In this document: piece by piece, positions 37,608-47,105 of the stretch | Layout of the letters: the number at the start of each line of letters is the position of its first letter | Position numbering within the stretch: the stretch's first letter is position 1 | Origin: Planctomycetaceae bacterium | GTDB taxonomy: Bacteria > Planctomycetota > Planctomycetia > Pirellulales > Pirellulaceae | Reading direction: 5' to 3' | DNA length: 48,191 bases | NCBI GenBank assembly: GCA_002724245.1 | Contig: PBOG01000005.1 | Location: 1-48,191 of the forward strand | Position numbers and translations under genes: made by a program | The notes under the pieces: generated by a model | The model's database searches: none | Told to the model about the DNA's origin: nothing | The model's input: only the letters and a program-made list of their open reading frames with translations

Positions 37608-38756
37608 TCACTTGATCTCAACAACCAGATCAACAGTTTCGACTTTTTCACGCTTCTCAATTCTACGAAAGACGTCGACTTCAAATGGTCGCTTGATACT
37701 GTTACCCGCGACGTCTTCCAGCGTACTATCGATTAGCAGGCGGTATCTTCCCGCCTGCCATAACTGCTGGGGAATAAAACGCCAACGCGTCTCCTGCTGA
37801 TCGACCTTAACTTCACCTACCACAGCCCGTCCCTGCGGGGAAACAACGGCGACAACCCGCTCTAGCATGGCATAGTCAAGAGGCGCAGGAAAACGCAGTA
37901 TCAAAGGGCTTCGTGTGCCGGCCTGCGGCCCGTTGACCTGCCATTTTTCCGGGGCGGGCTGCCGGTGGTCCGGAGCGGTCGCCTGCCACAATCTACGTAA
38001 CCCTTGCTTTAACGGACGTCCATTCGCATCCCTCCAGCGTTGACTAATCGTCAGCGTATAAACTTTCCCGTCTTCCAGAATCGGGCCCAGCTCTTCGCGC
38101 GGCTTTAGTCCCCGTTTGATACGTCCCGGATCAAACAACACGGTCAGCCGAGTTCCGGTCGGATCCCATAGTTCTTCACCAACCTCCAGGAAAGGTAAAT
38201 CGATCGCCGTACCGGCGGCATCCAGCAACTCGATGTGCCGGTACGAATCACCTTGCGTCATCGGCTGCGAAAACTGCAAATACAGCCTCAACAGATTCTC
38301 CGGAACACGGTCACCCGAGGGATAGAGCGACACCAGTTCCGCGGGTGGTGTTTTTACTGGCGGGATTTTCACCAACTGCCGTACAGCACGGCGTCCCTGC
38401 CAGTGGACTTCGTAGGACAACCCCGGGCGAAACGAAAAGCGAGGTGTAAACACGATTTCCCGGTCAGACCGAGCATACCGCCCCAAAACCGATACACGCT
38501 GCACCTTGCGCTGCGAGTTGACCACATAGACTGCCAGCAGCTTCCGCCAACGCATTTCGCGTTGCTCACAACGCCGGGCGAGCTCCACATCTGCGGGATC
38601 GGAGACAACTACTTTAACCTGGTACTGTGCCCCCCGTTTCACTAAATCAATACGCACCTTGGAGTGAATCTTGTCTTCGTCATCGGCCAACGAAGTCCCA
38701 GTCTGGACAACCAGTCCAAACACAACAAGGAGCGACCGGGCACACAATCGCAACAT
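37608..38756 (-). CDS. Exported protein with SbsA-type Ig-like domains
   Basis: A 382-residue secreted protein. A signal peptide covers about residues 1-24 (ending SLA). The mature part is beta-rich with at least two regions of the SbsA Ig-like (Big_5) pattern: VPENLLRLYLQFSQPM near 150 and SPLILRFPAPLDYAML near 290, followed in the second by RYRLLIDSTLEDVAGN. These domains are common in surface and S-layer-associated proteins. The ATG at 38756 has AGGGG upstream; the longer frame to 38822 adds an unlikely leader. It follows the next gene (38877-39986) on the same strand by 120 bp. No catalytic motif is seen. Confidence 0.83.
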   Translation of the reverse strand: MLRLCARSLLVVFGLVVQTGTSLADDEDKIHSKVRIDLVKRGAQYQVKVVVSDPADVELARRCEQREMRWRKLLAVYVVNSQRKVQRVSVLGRYARSDREIVFTPRFSFRPGLSYEVHWQGRRAVRQLVKIPPVKTPPAELVSLYPSGDRVPENLLRLYLQFSQPMTQGDSYRHIELLDAAGTAIDLPFLEVGEELWDPTGTRLTVLFDPGRIKRGLKPREELGPILEDGKVYTLTISQRWRDANGRPLKQGLRRLWQATAPDHRQPAPEKWQVNGPQAGTRSPLILRFPAPLDYAMLERVVAVVSPQGRAVVGEVKVDQQETRWRFIPQQLWQAGRYRLLIDSTLEDVAGNSIKRPFEVDVFRRIEKREKVETVDLVVEIK

Positions 38757-38876
38757 CCAATCACCCCTGAAGTAAAAGAAGAGGCGACCAGGCAACAGCG
38801 TGTCACCTGGCCGCCAAAACACTCAGTGATACACCGCAACTTGCCTGGTCACCGCGTATCAACGGGATACCATCGG

Positions 38877-39986
38877 TCAGGGCAACGCTACCGACTGCAG
38901 ATTCTCCTGGCCGTTTTCTCCTTGAACCAGTACTAACGCCATGCTCTGATTCAGCCGATCCAGCTGCGTCACGCCTTTGAGCGATTTAATCGTCTCGTAT
39001 TGCAATCCTGCGGTTCCACCACGGTCCACCCGTTTGGTGATTCCAGCAATCTTGTCAATATTGTCTGTCGTGACTTTCATAATGCCACGCGCATTGTTGG
39101 CAATCAAAATGTAGTCTTTCCCCTTGTCGCTGTAGACCACCATGTCGAGCGGTCGATTGCGATTACCCAATTCGGCAATCGTCGTTCCTTTAACCTTGCT
39201 TCCGGGCTTGAGGTCTGCAATCGGAAACTTGACCAGTGGCGTACAGGTATACCCGGCCAACAGGTAGGAAGCGCCGGCAATCTTGTAAGCGGCAAACGTT
39301 CGTACGGGAGACCGCGTCTCAAAAGCACCGTGTGCGCCATGGTAGATCTCGACGCTGGTTCCTTTGTCCACCTGCTGGAACGGGAACGGGATCGATCGCA
39401 GATTGGAGGCAAATTCCTCGTTGGACAAACCGGCCACAATCACACGACCATCGACAAATGCCAGGTCGGTAATCGACTGGGTCCGTCGATTGGATTTCCT
39501 GCCCCTGCGTTGCACTTCTCGATCTGCCGGAGCATTCGGTAACTGCGCGTGAGAGTGTTTGACGCCACTCAACTCGACGAGCGCCAAATCTCCCGCAGGA
39601 TTGACCCGCAACAATACGGCGGCCGACTGCGGCCCGCTGCCGCGCATCACCGACATGAAAACATTTCCACTCGCCGGATTTACAGCAACGTCAATAACAC
39701 GAACCTCGCGAGGTGTCGTACCCAACGCCGCAGCAATCTGCCCTCCCAGATTTTTCAAGTCATAACTCGCCTTGTCTGCATCACCGCTGCGATCCGCGGT
39801 ATCCAAGGCATAAATCCTGGCCGCGAGCGGGTCACTCACAAACAACACGCCGTCAGGTCCAAATGCAAGTGGCCCCACAGAAGCCAGTTTAATATCGCCC
39901 TGCTTGAGCCCTTCCGTGAGATCTGCATTCGCCACAGCTACCAAAGCCATTCCCAGAATCAATCCCCGAATACTCTGACACAACAT
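38877..39986 (-). CDS. Exported propeller-like protein of unknown function
   Basis: A 369-residue protein with a signal peptide (about residues 1-21, ending ANA). The mature part resembles beta-propeller or NHL/SMP-30-like repeats: LAFGPDGVLFVSDPLAARIYALD, then DVAVNPASGNVFMSVMRG and LDMVVYSDKGKDYILIANN. A basic run (VQRRGRKSNRR) occurs near residue 158. The start codon has GGGGAG at a normal distance. It lies upstream of the Ig-like gene and is divergent from the hydrolase gene. Function is unknown; the repeats suggest binding, or an exported sensor or hydrolase. Confidence 0.8.
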   Translation of the reverse strand: MLCQSIRGLILGMALVAVANADLTEGLKQGDIKLASVGPLAFGPDGVLFVSDPLAARIYALDTADRSGDADKASYDLKNLGGQIAAALGTTPREVRVIDVAVNPASGNVFMSVMRGSGPQSAAVLLRVNPAGDLALVELSGVKHSHAQLPNAPADREVQRRGRKSNRRTQSITDLAFVDGRVIVAGLSNEEFASNLRSIPFPFQQVDKGTSVEIYHGAHGAFETRSPVRTFAAYKIAGASYLLAGYTCTPLVKFPIADLKPGSKVKGTTIAELGNRNRPLDMVVYSDKGKDYILIANNARGIMKVTTDNIDKIAGITKRVDRGGTAGLQYETIKSLKGVTQLDRLNQSMALVLVQGENGQENLQSVALP

Positions 39987-40268
39987 GACCGCTCCCCTTT
40001 CTGATCGGAAAAGTCCATTGGCGTTTCACACCGCTCGCCATTATGGGATGCTGCGCAGGGCGTGCAAGTCAGCTAGTGCTTTCTCGGACCCGAAAACGGA
40101 CAGCCGCAACCTCGGTCATCACAATGGGTCATATCGCAGCGGGTTGGCAAACTCGTTCCGGAGAAATACTTTTCGTGTTGGCTCACCACCGCCAGAGCGA
40201 TATCCTGACGCTGCAACTGTTTGCTTTTGACTAGTGACAACGGCCGCCAATAAAGGGTGCCTGGTTAC

Positions 40269-41435
40269 ATGGATGAGATGAAACAGTCGAATTTCAAAAG
40301 CCTGAGTACTTCCAGCAAACCTCTTGCGGGTACAGTCAAATCCAAGCCGACGCAGCGTTTACCATTCGCAAATCGCCGTCGATCAACGCGTCTCAACCGT
40401 GCTGCGTGCCTTATTTTGATTGTCGGAGCCACACTCGTCGTCAACGTCGCAATTGGCGAAGAGACGCCCACCAAGCCACCAACTGACAAGAGCCTGTCAG
40501 CAATCCTGCGAACTCCCACAATGGGGGGAAAGCAGTTCTGGTCCGATCAGTTGATCCACCCTCCGTGGCGCATCCAGCGCCACGTGTTGACCGATGTCTG
40601 TCGTCTGTTGGATGGGTCTGACCGCGCCGTCACTTGGGGTAACTACCGTAAATGTCTCGAGGAATTCGAACAAGTCAAACGCCAACAGCAAGTGCCGTCC
40701 TTGAAACGCCGAGTGGTGCTCGTGCTGCATGGTGCCATTCGTTCCCGAAGCTCGATGGCCTCAATCTGTCAGCTCATCGAAAAGCAGACGGGCTATCTGG
40801 CAATCAATGTCTCCTACGCAAGTACCAGGGCCAAAATCTCCCAGCATGCGATTGCGCTGCGCAAGATCATTGAATACCTTGGACCCCAGGTCAAAGAAAT
40901 TAACTTCGTCGCGCATAGCATGGGCAACTTGGTCATTCGACACTACTTGCAAGACCTAAAACTCCAACCAGGCAAATCCGCCGTGCCTCCGCGAATCGGT
41001 CGAATCGTGATGCTGGCGCCGCCGAACCAAGGAACCGAACTTGCGGCCCGCGTCAAAAACAACCCAATCTTTCTTGCGCTCTGGGGAGTCAGCGGAGGCG
41101 AAATGGCAACCTGGAAGACACTCGCACCGCGTCTGGGAATTCCAGAATGCGAATTTGGAATCATTGCCGGTAACCCGCTTCCTGACCAGCAGGGAAACCC
41201 GCTGATCGAAGGACCTGATGACCTAGTTGTGGGCGTGCAGGAAACTCAGTTAGCAGGAGCCCACGATTTCCTGGTACTGCCCGTTTCCCACAGCACGATC
41301 ATGTACGACCAGCGTGTCCAGGATGCGACCTTGCGGTTTCTCCAACACGGTCACTTTCGTAGCCCCGCGCTGCGTCACCCTATTCCTGCCGTCGGACGGC
41401 CTGACCCCACGCTGCATCCCAGAGGTACACCATGA
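40269..41435 (+). CDS. Exported alpha/beta hydrolase, lipase-like
   Basis: A 388-residue protein with a long basic N-terminal stretch, a membrane or signal segment near residues 45-65, and a lipase-like fold. VVLVLHGAIRSRSS starts the fold; the nucleophile elbow is AHSMGN, Ser near 217, with Ala in place of the usual first Gly. IVMLAPPNQGTELA follows, typical of triacylglycerol lipase-like proteins. Asp in GPDDLVVG and His in LPVSHSTIM are probable triad members. ATG 40269 is chosen with AAAGGG about 11 nt upstream; GTG 40257 and ATG 40278 are alternatives. The stop overlaps the next gene by 4 bp. Confidence 0.85.
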   Translation: MDEMKQSNFKSLSTSSKPLAGTVKSKPTQRLPFANRRRSTRLNRAACLILIVGATLVVNVAIGEETPTKPPTDKSLSAILRTPTMGGKQFWSDQLIHPPWRIQRHVLTDVCRLLDGSDRAVTWGNYRKCLEEFEQVKRQQQVPSLKRRVVLVLHGAIRSRSSMASICQLIEKQTGYLAINVSYASTRAKISQHAIALRKIIEYLGPQVKEINFVAHSMGNLVIRHYLQDLKLQPGKSAVPPRIGRIVMLAPPNQGTELAARVKNNPIFLALWGVSGGEMATWKTLAPRLGIPECEFGIIAGNPLPDQQGNPLIEGPDDLVVGVQETQLAGAHDFLVLPVSHSTIMYDQRVQDATLRFLQHGHFRSPALRHPIPAVGRPDPTLHPRGTP

Positions 41436-42430
41436 CACCACTTCCACACATCGCAACGGCATTCACCTGCCTGATTGTGCTTGTGGCCGCTGATACAGGG
41501 CAGGGTGAGGTTCCGCTCCACCGCGATTCGGTAATCCAATTCGCCACACAACACGAATCCGCCACACTGCTCAAGAAGCGGGATCGCTTCGTAACTGCGA
41601 TGAGCTCTTTTGATCGCCAGGCCAGGCTCCGGGTTTCGCGCGACGTCAGCGAGAAAGAATACCTCGAGTTTTCCAGCTCACAGGCCATTGCATGGAAACC
41701 AGAAGAGGTCGCACGCCTGACCCAGGTCATCAAGCGACTAGAGCAACGCCTGGCGACCTTCAAAATTCCATTTCCGAAACGCATCCTGCTAGTGCGTACC
41801 ACTGGAAAAGAAGAGGGCGGCGCCGCCTACTGCCGCAGCAGTGGCATCATTCTCCCCAAAGGAAAACCAGGGCCTGACAGTGCCGCAGCAGAGCGACTGT
41901 TACTCCACGAACTGTTTCACATCCTGAGCAGCCATCAACGCGAACTCCGACACCATCTCTATGCACTGATTGGCTTCTATCCCTGCCAGGAAATTCAACT
42001 TCCCGGAGGATTGCGGGATCGAAAAATCACCAATCCAGACGGGCCTCGTATCGCATACTACGTCGAGCTGGAGGAAAACGACAAAAAGCTCGCGGTCGTA
42101 CCGGTACTTTATGCATCGGTCGATCGCTTTCCGGAAGGCGCGAAGAACTTCTTCCAGGTGATGCAGTTCAAGTTGATGCGCATCGTACGGATGGAAGACC
42201 AGTGGCAAGCCCACCTCAAAGACGGAGCGCCGACTTTTATTGAGGTCAACGCGCGACAAATGAAACCTGCTTCACTATTTGCGAAAATCGGCAAAAACAC
42301 TGGGTACATCATCCACCCAGACGAGATCCTGGCTGACAATTTTGTCCACCTCGTACTGGACAAAAAGGATCTTCCCAGCCCGCAGTTAGTCCATGACATG
42401 CGTACATTGCTCTCGCCTGGCAGCCCCTGA
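41432..42430 (+). CDS. Exported HExxH protein, putative zinc metallopeptidase-like
   Basis: A 332-residue protein with a probable signal peptide (about residues 1-26). HELFH at 159-163 is a perfect HExxH zinc-binding motif in a hydrophobic context (LLLHELFHIL), as in gluzincin-type peptidases; the third ligand is not identified. The rest, including GFYPCQEIQLPGGLRD and a C-terminal DEILADNFVHLVLD, is not recognised. The ATG overlaps the upstream hydrolase stop in an ATGA, so the two are translationally coupled. A peptidase role is inferred from the motif alone. It is convergent with the next gene. Confidence 0.8.
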   Translation: MTPLPHIATAFTCLIVLVAADTGQGEVPLHRDSVIQFATQHESATLLKKRDRFVTAMSSFDRQARLRVSRDVSEKEYLEFSSSQAIAWKPEEVARLTQVIKRLEQRLATFKIPFPKRILLVRTTGKEEGGAAYCRSSGIILPKGKPGPDSAAAERLLLHELFHILSSHQRELRHHLYALIGFYPCQEIQLPGGLRDRKITNPDGPRIAYYVELEENDKKLAVVPVLYASVDRFPEGAKNFFQVMQFKLMRIVRMEDQWQAHLKDGAPTFIEVNARQMKPASLFAKIGKNTGYIIHPDEILADNFVHLVLDKKDLPSPQLVHDMRTLLSPGSP

Positions 42431-42450
42431 ATCCCAGAGCATAGACGGCA

Positions 42451-43257
42451 TCAATCGATCTCGCCGTGAACGTGAATCACGACTTCCTGTCGGTGATCAC
42501 GTGTGCCAGCCAATCGCACTTCAATGCGTGCTCCGTAGGATTGCACTTCGGCAATTTTGAACGACGCGGGGCTGCCTGCGACGTGATCTACTGTCAGGTG
42601 CGGAATGCTGTCCAGGGGAGGGCAAAAGGCAAGATGCACTGTCTGCGACCGCTCGTCAGGTGGAAAAAAGCTCCGACAATAGAATTCCAGCACCTCTCCG
42701 CCCTCTGCATTACGAGCGCGCGAAGATTGCTGAAAAACCGCTTCCGGCAGTTCCTCCCCCGCAACCGCCAAAGCGATATCGCGTTGCGGAATCTCCTCTC
42801 GTTCAGGAAGGGGAGTCCTCGGCACAGTTGGTAGTGTGTGCGTCGCTTGCCGAGTGGCCCAACGCCTCACACTCCACGCTCCCCAGCCGCCTTCACTCAC
42901 CAACAAGGCACTCCAGCAAAGCACATTGGAACTGGCTGGCCAGCTACACAGCGCAATCGTCAGGCCAACGGCAGCAACTGGCGACAAGAGGAACGGAAAC
43001 GCGACCCCAAAGCGCAACCACGACCTGCCCGCCTGCTGGGCAGCAAACAGACGGACAGTTGCCAATGCGAGCAGCGTCGCCATGGTCCCCAAACGCATCG
43101 AAGAAGCAGGCAACGAAGCCAGCGCCCCTCCGTACCTGCGCAAAACCAGGAATCCCGCCAACGCGACCATTGAAAACAGTGTCGCGAAAACAGTCGCAGC
43201 GAAAATCTCTTCAAAATATCCAGGACGGCGCAGTGCTCGGGTGGGATTCACGTCCAT
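42451..43257 (-). CDS. Membrane protein of unknown function, 268 aa
   Basis: Not recognised. The N-terminal half has about four hydrophobic helices (about residues 20-42, 55-72, 82-105, 112-130). A Pro/Arg-rich linker then leads to a soluble C-terminal domain, about residues 170-268, with a beta-rich look (VLEFYCRSFFPPDERSQTV, RIEVRLAGTRDHRQEVV). It starts with ATG at 43257. It lies 51 bp downstream of metK on the same strand and may be cotranscribed with it. Confidence 0.75.
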   Translation of the reverse strand: MDVNPTRALRRPGYFEEIFAATVFATLFSMVALAGFLVLRRYGGALASLPASSMRLGTMATLLALATVRLFAAQQAGRSWLRFGVAFPFLLSPVAAVGLTIALCSWPASSNVLCWSALLVSEGGWGAWSVRRWATRQATHTLPTVPRTPLPEREEIPQRDIALAVAGEELPEAVFQQSSRARNAEGGEVLEFYCRSFFPPDERSQTVHLAFCPPLDSIPHLTVDHVAGSPASFKIAEVQSYGARIEVRLAGTRDHRQEVVIHVHGEID

Positions 43258-43308
43258 GATTTGCGGCTACGCCCCCGGAGGCCTTCCACCACCTCCGGTC
43301 GGTGACTC

Positions 43309-44487
43309 TCAAGTGGATGTCGATGAGAAAAGGCCTGCCAGTTCTTCGGCACGACTGGTGTCTTCCCAGGTGAATTCCGGCTCGCTACGCCCGAAATGTC
43401 CGCCGGCAGCAGTTTGCCGAAAAACCGGGCGGCGCAATTTCAGATAGTCGATAATCGCGCCCGGAGTCAATGGAAAAAAGTCGCGAGCCACTTCGCAAAT
43501 GCGCCCGTCATCAACAGTGCCCGTTCCCAGTGTGTCCACGTACACACTGACGGGCTCACTGACGCCGATTGCATAAGCCAGCTGGACTTCGCAACGCTCC
43601 GCAAGGCCAGCCGCAACGATCGTCTTGGCAACATGCCGTGCCATGTACGCTGCACTACGATCAACCTTTGTGGGGTCCTTGCCGCTGAATGCGCCTCCAC
43701 CATGTCGCCCCCAGCCACCGTAGGTATCGACAATGATCTTGCGTCCTGTCAAACCACAATCACCATGGGGCCCACCCGTAACAAACCGGCCCGTCGGATT
43801 GACATGAAAGATCGGCTCATCGCCAGCCAACGATTCCGGTAGCAGTGGCTTTACGATCTGGCCCTTGATGTAATCCTGAATTTCGTCCAGCGTCACATCG
43901 GGCGTGTGCTGGGTAGAAACGACCACCGTATCAATCCGCACTGGCTGATTGCCGTCATAGGCAACAGTCACCTGACTTTTGCTATCTGGGCGCAGCCAAT
44001 CTACATCAGCGTTCCTGCGAGCTTCAGTCAAGCGATTGAGAATACGATGCGAGAGCGCAATGGGCATCGGCATCAATTCGGGCGTATCACGACAGGCAAA
44101 TCCAAACATCAACCCCTGATCGCCTGCACCGATCTCCTTGCCAGACTGGGAATCTTCGTCAACACCTTGCTTGATATCAGGGCTCTGCCGATCCAATGAC
44201 ACCATGACCGCACAGGTGTCTGCACAGATACCCATATTGTCATCGGTGTACCCGACATCCCGAATTACGTCGCGGACCACGCGCTGATAATCCAGCCCTG
44301 ACTGGGTCGTAATCTCACCCGCAATGATCGCTAAACCGGTTGTCACCATGGTTTCGCAAGCAACCCGGCTCTGGGGATCACCCGCAATACAAGCATCCAA
44401 AACACCGTCGGATATCTGGTCAGCCAGTTTGTCCGGGTGCCCCATACTAACCGACTCACTGGTAAACAAGTATTTGCCCACTGCCAC
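43309..44487 (-). CDS. metK: S-adenosylmethionine synthetase
   Basis: A 392-residue methionine adenosyltransferase of normal length. It makes SAM from methionine and ATP, here also the cofactor of the radical SAM gene. Motifs: [13 protein letters not shown] at about 15-27, [39 protein letters not shown] and [20 protein letters not shown]. The frame reaches 44649, but GTG 44487 gives the family N-terminus ([12 protein letters not shown]) with AAGGAG about 8 nt upstream. GTG 44481 is the alternative. It has its own promoter-like site, separating it from waaA. Confidence 0.97.
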   Translation of the reverse strand: MAVGKYLFTSESVSMGHPDKLADQISDGVLDACIAGDPQSRVACETMVTTGLAIIAGEITTQSGLDYQRVVRDVIRDVGYTDDNMGICADTCAVMVSLDRQSPDIKQGVDEDSQSGKEIGAGDQGLMFGFACRDTPELMPMPIALSHRILNRLTEARRNADVDWLRPDSKSQVTVAYDGNQPVRIDTVVVSTQHTPDVTLDEIQDYIKGQIVKPLLPESLAGDEPIFHVNPTGRFVTGGPHGDCGLTGRKIIVDTYGGWGRHGGGAFSGKDPTKVDRSAAYMARHVAKTIVAAGLAERCEVQLAYAIGVSEPVSVYVDTLGTGTVDDGRICEVARDFFPLTPGAIIDYLKLRRPVFRQTAAGGHFGRSEPEFTWEDTSRAEELAGLFSSTST

Positions 44488-44560
44488 CAATCTGGCTCCT
44501 TCAAGTACGAATGGTCGCTGCCCAGGTTGACCCCGATCAACTGCGATGCGAAAGGTTCGC

Positions 44561-44590
44561 ATTATAGTGATCCGACTGGATTTACACCAA
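44561..44590 (-). promoter_or_regulatory. Sigma70-like promoter upstream of metK
   Basis: On the reverse strand TTGGTG (44590-44585) and a perfect TATAAT (44566-44561) are 18 bp apart. Transcription would begin near 44554, leaving a leader of about 67 nt. I looked for a known SAM-sensing fold there and saw none. Confidence 0.5.
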
Positions 44591-44683
44591 CGTGCCGCTC
44601 TGCAAGTCACCACGATGGAGCACATTCGACGGCCAGCAGCGACCGGCATCCTGTCAATATGGCCTCTGTGACTCGTCGAATAT

Positions 44684-45988
44684 TCAGGCCGCTGCGGACC
44701 CCCTGTTTACCGAACCCGCTGACGCCCGGCCGAGCAGATCAATCGTCTTCACGGTTGCTCCCAGGTTCTCCACAACCAGCCCCTGCGCACGTCGCCCCAG
44801 CGATTCTGCGTACACAGGATCCTCAAGACAACGCTCTACAAATTGACTTAATTCATCGGTACTGGCGACGACAACCGCCGCCTCTCGTTGCAACATCGCC
44901 TCAACCACGGCACGGAAGTTGTGCGTGTTGGGTCCAAAACAGACGGCTGCACCATAGGCCGCCGGTTCAATCATGTTCTGGCCACCACGAGAACCAAAAC
45001 TGCCGCCCACGAACGCAATCTGAGCGAGCCCCCACCAGGCGCCCAATTCACCCACACGATCGACCAGCAAAACCCCAGATGCCGGAAGGCGCGAGCCCGG
45101 CAACTCGGACCGACGGACCCACGGAAGACCGCTGTCCTCGAGTACATCAGCGACTTCCTGAAAACGTTCCGGGTGTCGAGGAACCAGGATCAAACGCAGC
45201 GATGGATGGTGTGCGCGGAGCTTTCGAAAAGCTGAAATCGCCGCCGCTTCCTCGCCCCGCTGCGTACTCCCTGCCAGGAACACTAGATCCCGTGACATTA
45301 GCCCTGCCAAACCGCCAAGTCGCCGCGTCGTAGCATTGTCCCGGTCCGTCTCGGCACCATCAAACTTCACTGAGCCGGTAACCTGTACCGTATGCGAGCG
45401 TGCACCTAATTCGATAAACCGAGCCGCGTACTCCTCATTCTGGACCGCCAACAGGTCAATCGACTGTAACACCCGCGAAGTCCAGGGACGAATCCACCGA
45501 TAACCACGCATACTGCGATCACTCATTCTCCCGTTGACAACGGCAATACCGACGTTCCGCCGCGCCGCCGCACCAATCAGGTTCGGCCACAACTCCAATT
45601 CGACCAGCACCAACAGGGAAGGGCGAATGCGCCGCATCGCGGCCGCTACCGCCCAACTAAAGTCCAGCGGAGCATAGAACACGGCTTGATCCGGAAATCG
45701 CTCCAGCGCCAGTTCGTACCCGGTGCGAGTCGCTGTCGAAATACAGACCACACTGTGAGGCTGACGCCGCTGCCATTCCGCCACGAGCGGCCGCAACAAG
45801 TTCACCTCACCCGCACTGACAGCGTGAAACCACACGGCATCGCCAACGCCGACACGCCGCGGCACCCATCCGAGTAGCCGGGCACTCCAACCCTGACGAT
45901 ATTTTCCATGGCGCAATGCGACCCAGAGAAATCGCGGCGACATCGCCAGTAGGAGCACCACATATAGCAGATCGTACAAATACCGCAT
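44684..45988 (-). CDS. waaA: 3-deoxy-D-manno-octulosonic acid transferase
   Basis: A 434-residue Kdo transferase (WaaA/KdtA, GT30). It adds Kdo to the lipid A precursor on the inner face of the cytoplasmic membrane. An N-terminal membrane anchor lies at about residues 4-20. Motifs: [10 protein letters not shown] near 54, [11 protein letters not shown] with the conserved Glu, [21 protein letters not shown] and [24 protein letters not shown] 45988 is used; the frame begins one codon earlier at GTG. Its presence shows lipid A-type outer membrane synthesis. The gene is divergent from the SDR gene and about 200 bp upstream of metK. Confidence 0.95.
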   Translation of the reverse strand: MRYLYDLLYVVLLLAMSPRFLWVALRHGKYRQGWSARLLGWVPRRVGVGDAVWFHAVSAGEVNLLRPLVAEWQRRQPHSVVCISTATRTGYELALERFPDQAVFYAPLDFSWAVAAAMRRIRPSLLVLVELELWPNLIGAAARRNVGIAVVNGRMSDRSMRGYRWIRPWTSRVLQSIDLLAVQNEEYAARFIELGARSHTVQVTGSVKFDGAETDRDNATTRRLGGLAGLMSRDLVFLAGSTQRGEEAAAISAFRKLRAHHPSLRLILVPRHPERFQEVADVLEDSGLPWVRRSELPGSRLPASGVLLVDRVGELGAWWGLAQIAFVGGSFGSRGGQNMIEPAAYGAAVCFGPNTHNFRAVVEAMLQREAAVVVASTDELSQFVERCLEDPVYAESLGRRAQGLVVENLGATVKTIDLLGRASAGSVNRGSAAA

Positions 45989-46134
45989 CACAGAGACACC
46001 ATCACAATAGATCGATCACATCCTGGAACGCACCAGATCTCGTTACAACCGGTGAAAAGGATTCTCTTGAGAAATGTCATTCAGGACAAGAGATATCCGC
46101 ACTCCCAGCCACTGGGACTCATACACCGGCATCC

Positions 46135-46163
46135 TTGTCACTATGGAGTGATTTGCTTAGGGT
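46135..46163 (+). promoter_or_regulatory. Possible promoter upstream of the SDR gene
   Basis: TTGTCA (46135-46140) and TAGGGT (46158-46163) are 17 bp apart. The -35 is good and the -10 weak. It would give a leader of about 65 nt. By-eye match only. Confidence 0.3.
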
Positions 46164-46233
46164 GACATTTGCCCCGCCGCAGCGGCTTTGGGCCCAAGAT
46201 TGAAAATACACCTGATGGAGGAGATACACGAAG

Positions 46234-47004
46234 ATGGCTTTCGATCTGAGCGGACGGGTGGCAATTGTTACCGGAAATTCAACGGGCCTCGGCAAGGGAA
46301 TCGGACACGCACTAGGACTCGCCGGGGCACGAGTTGCCGTCAATTACCAAAACCAGACGGAGCGTGCCCAGGCCACGCTGGAAGAATACCAGGCAGCCGG
46401 AATCGAAACAGTCCTCGCTCAGGCGGACGTAACCACCGAGAAAGGTGTCGACCAGCTCTTCGACACCGTTGAATCGACCCTGGGCCACGTCGATACCCTG
46501 ATCCCCAACGCAACCTGCGAGCAGCCTCAACTGCCTATTGAAGAATACGACTGGGACTTCTACCAGAAAATGATCGACTTCTTCCTGAAGAGTCCCTACC
46601 TGCTCGCCCGGCGGGCGTTGCCCATCATGAAGCAAAAACAGCAGGGACGCATCATCAACATCGTCAGTGAAGTCTTTCATCGCAGCGTGGCGCCGTTCAG
46701 TGCCTATGTGTCCGCAAAAGGAGCACAAATTGGCTGGACGCGGAGCATGGCGACCGAATTGGCACCGCACGGCATCACCGTCAACATGGTTGCGCCAGGC
46801 TGGATTCCCGTGGAGCGCCACGCCGACGAGCGCCACGCCGACGACCCACCCGAACAAAAACAAGCCTACCTCGATCAGATTCCGATGGGACGCTGGGGCC
46901 AGCCCAAAGACATCGGCGACACCACTCTGTTCCTGGCCAGCGCTGAAGCGTCCTTTGTCACAGGGCAGACAATCTGTGTTAACGGCGGACTGACACCCTG
47001 GTAA
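46234..47004 (+). CDS. SDR family NAD(P)-dependent oxidoreductase
   Basis: A 256-residue classical short-chain dehydrogenase/reductase. TGNSTGLGKG at about 13-22 is the cofactor loop. Ser145, Tyr158 and Lys162 (YVSAKG) form the catalytic triad with the usual 13-residue Ser-Tyr spacing. The family closing signature FVTGQTICVNGGLTPW is present. GGAGGAG lies about 10 nt before the ATG. Near residue 194 the sequence ERHAD occurs twice in tandem (see the repeat entry) in the substrate-loop region. Substrate is unknown; FabG-like or sugar/steroid-type activity is possible. It is convergent with the low-complexity lipoprotein gene. Confidence 0.92.
   Translation: MAFDLSGRVAIVTGNSTGLGKGIGHALGLAGARVAVNYQNQTERAQATLEEYQAAGIETVLAQADVTTEKGVDQLFDTVESTLGHVDTLIPNATCEQPQLPIEEYDWDFYQKMIDFFLKSPYLLARRALPIMKQKQQGRIINIVSEVFHRSVAPFSAYVSAKGAQIGWTRSMATELAPHGITVNMVAPGWIPVERHADERHADDPPEQKQAYLDQIPMGRWGQPKDIGDTTLFLASAEASFVTGQTICVNGGLTPW
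46813..46842 (+). repeat. 15-bp in-frame tandem duplication in the SDR gene
   Basis: GAGCGCCACGCCGAC occurs twice in direct succession, encoding ERHAD twice at residues 194-203. It is perfect and in frame. It falls in the variable substrate-binding loop before the C-terminal helix, where SDR proteins tolerate insertions. Confidence 0.9.
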
Positions 47005-47042
47005 ATCGCGCCGCCAGAGAGCCAAATTGGCCGACTGCGCGC

Positions 47043-47077
47043 AAAAAAAAGCACCCCACCCAGTGAGCGAGGTGCTT
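47043..47077 (-). terminator. Rho-independent terminator of the low-complexity lipoprotein gene
   Basis: Read on the reverse strand, AAGCACC (47077-47071) pairs with GGTGCTT (47055-47049) in a 7-bp stem with a 15-nt loop, and the T-run (47050-47043) follows, its first two T overlapping the stem end. It lies 29 bp after the leftward stop codon. This is the only hairpin with a T-tract that I found in the window. Confidence 0.75.
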
Positions 47078-47105
47078 CTGATCAATACGATCTACAGCCC
47101 AATCA

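Noticed and set aside
44488-44560. SAM riboswitch in the metK leader
   Set aside because: The leader of about 67 nt has a short GCGAA/TTCGC inverted repeat but no arrangement that I recognise as a SAM or SAH riboswitch.
44437-45333. 298-codon forward frame opposite metK and waaA
   Set aside because: It crosses the intergenic promoter region and conserved waaA coding sequence; composition is that of a shadow frame.
46312-47085. 257-codon reverse frame opposite the SDR gene
   Set aside because: The forward frame has all SDR motifs with correct spacing; the reverse frame has none and runs into the terminator.
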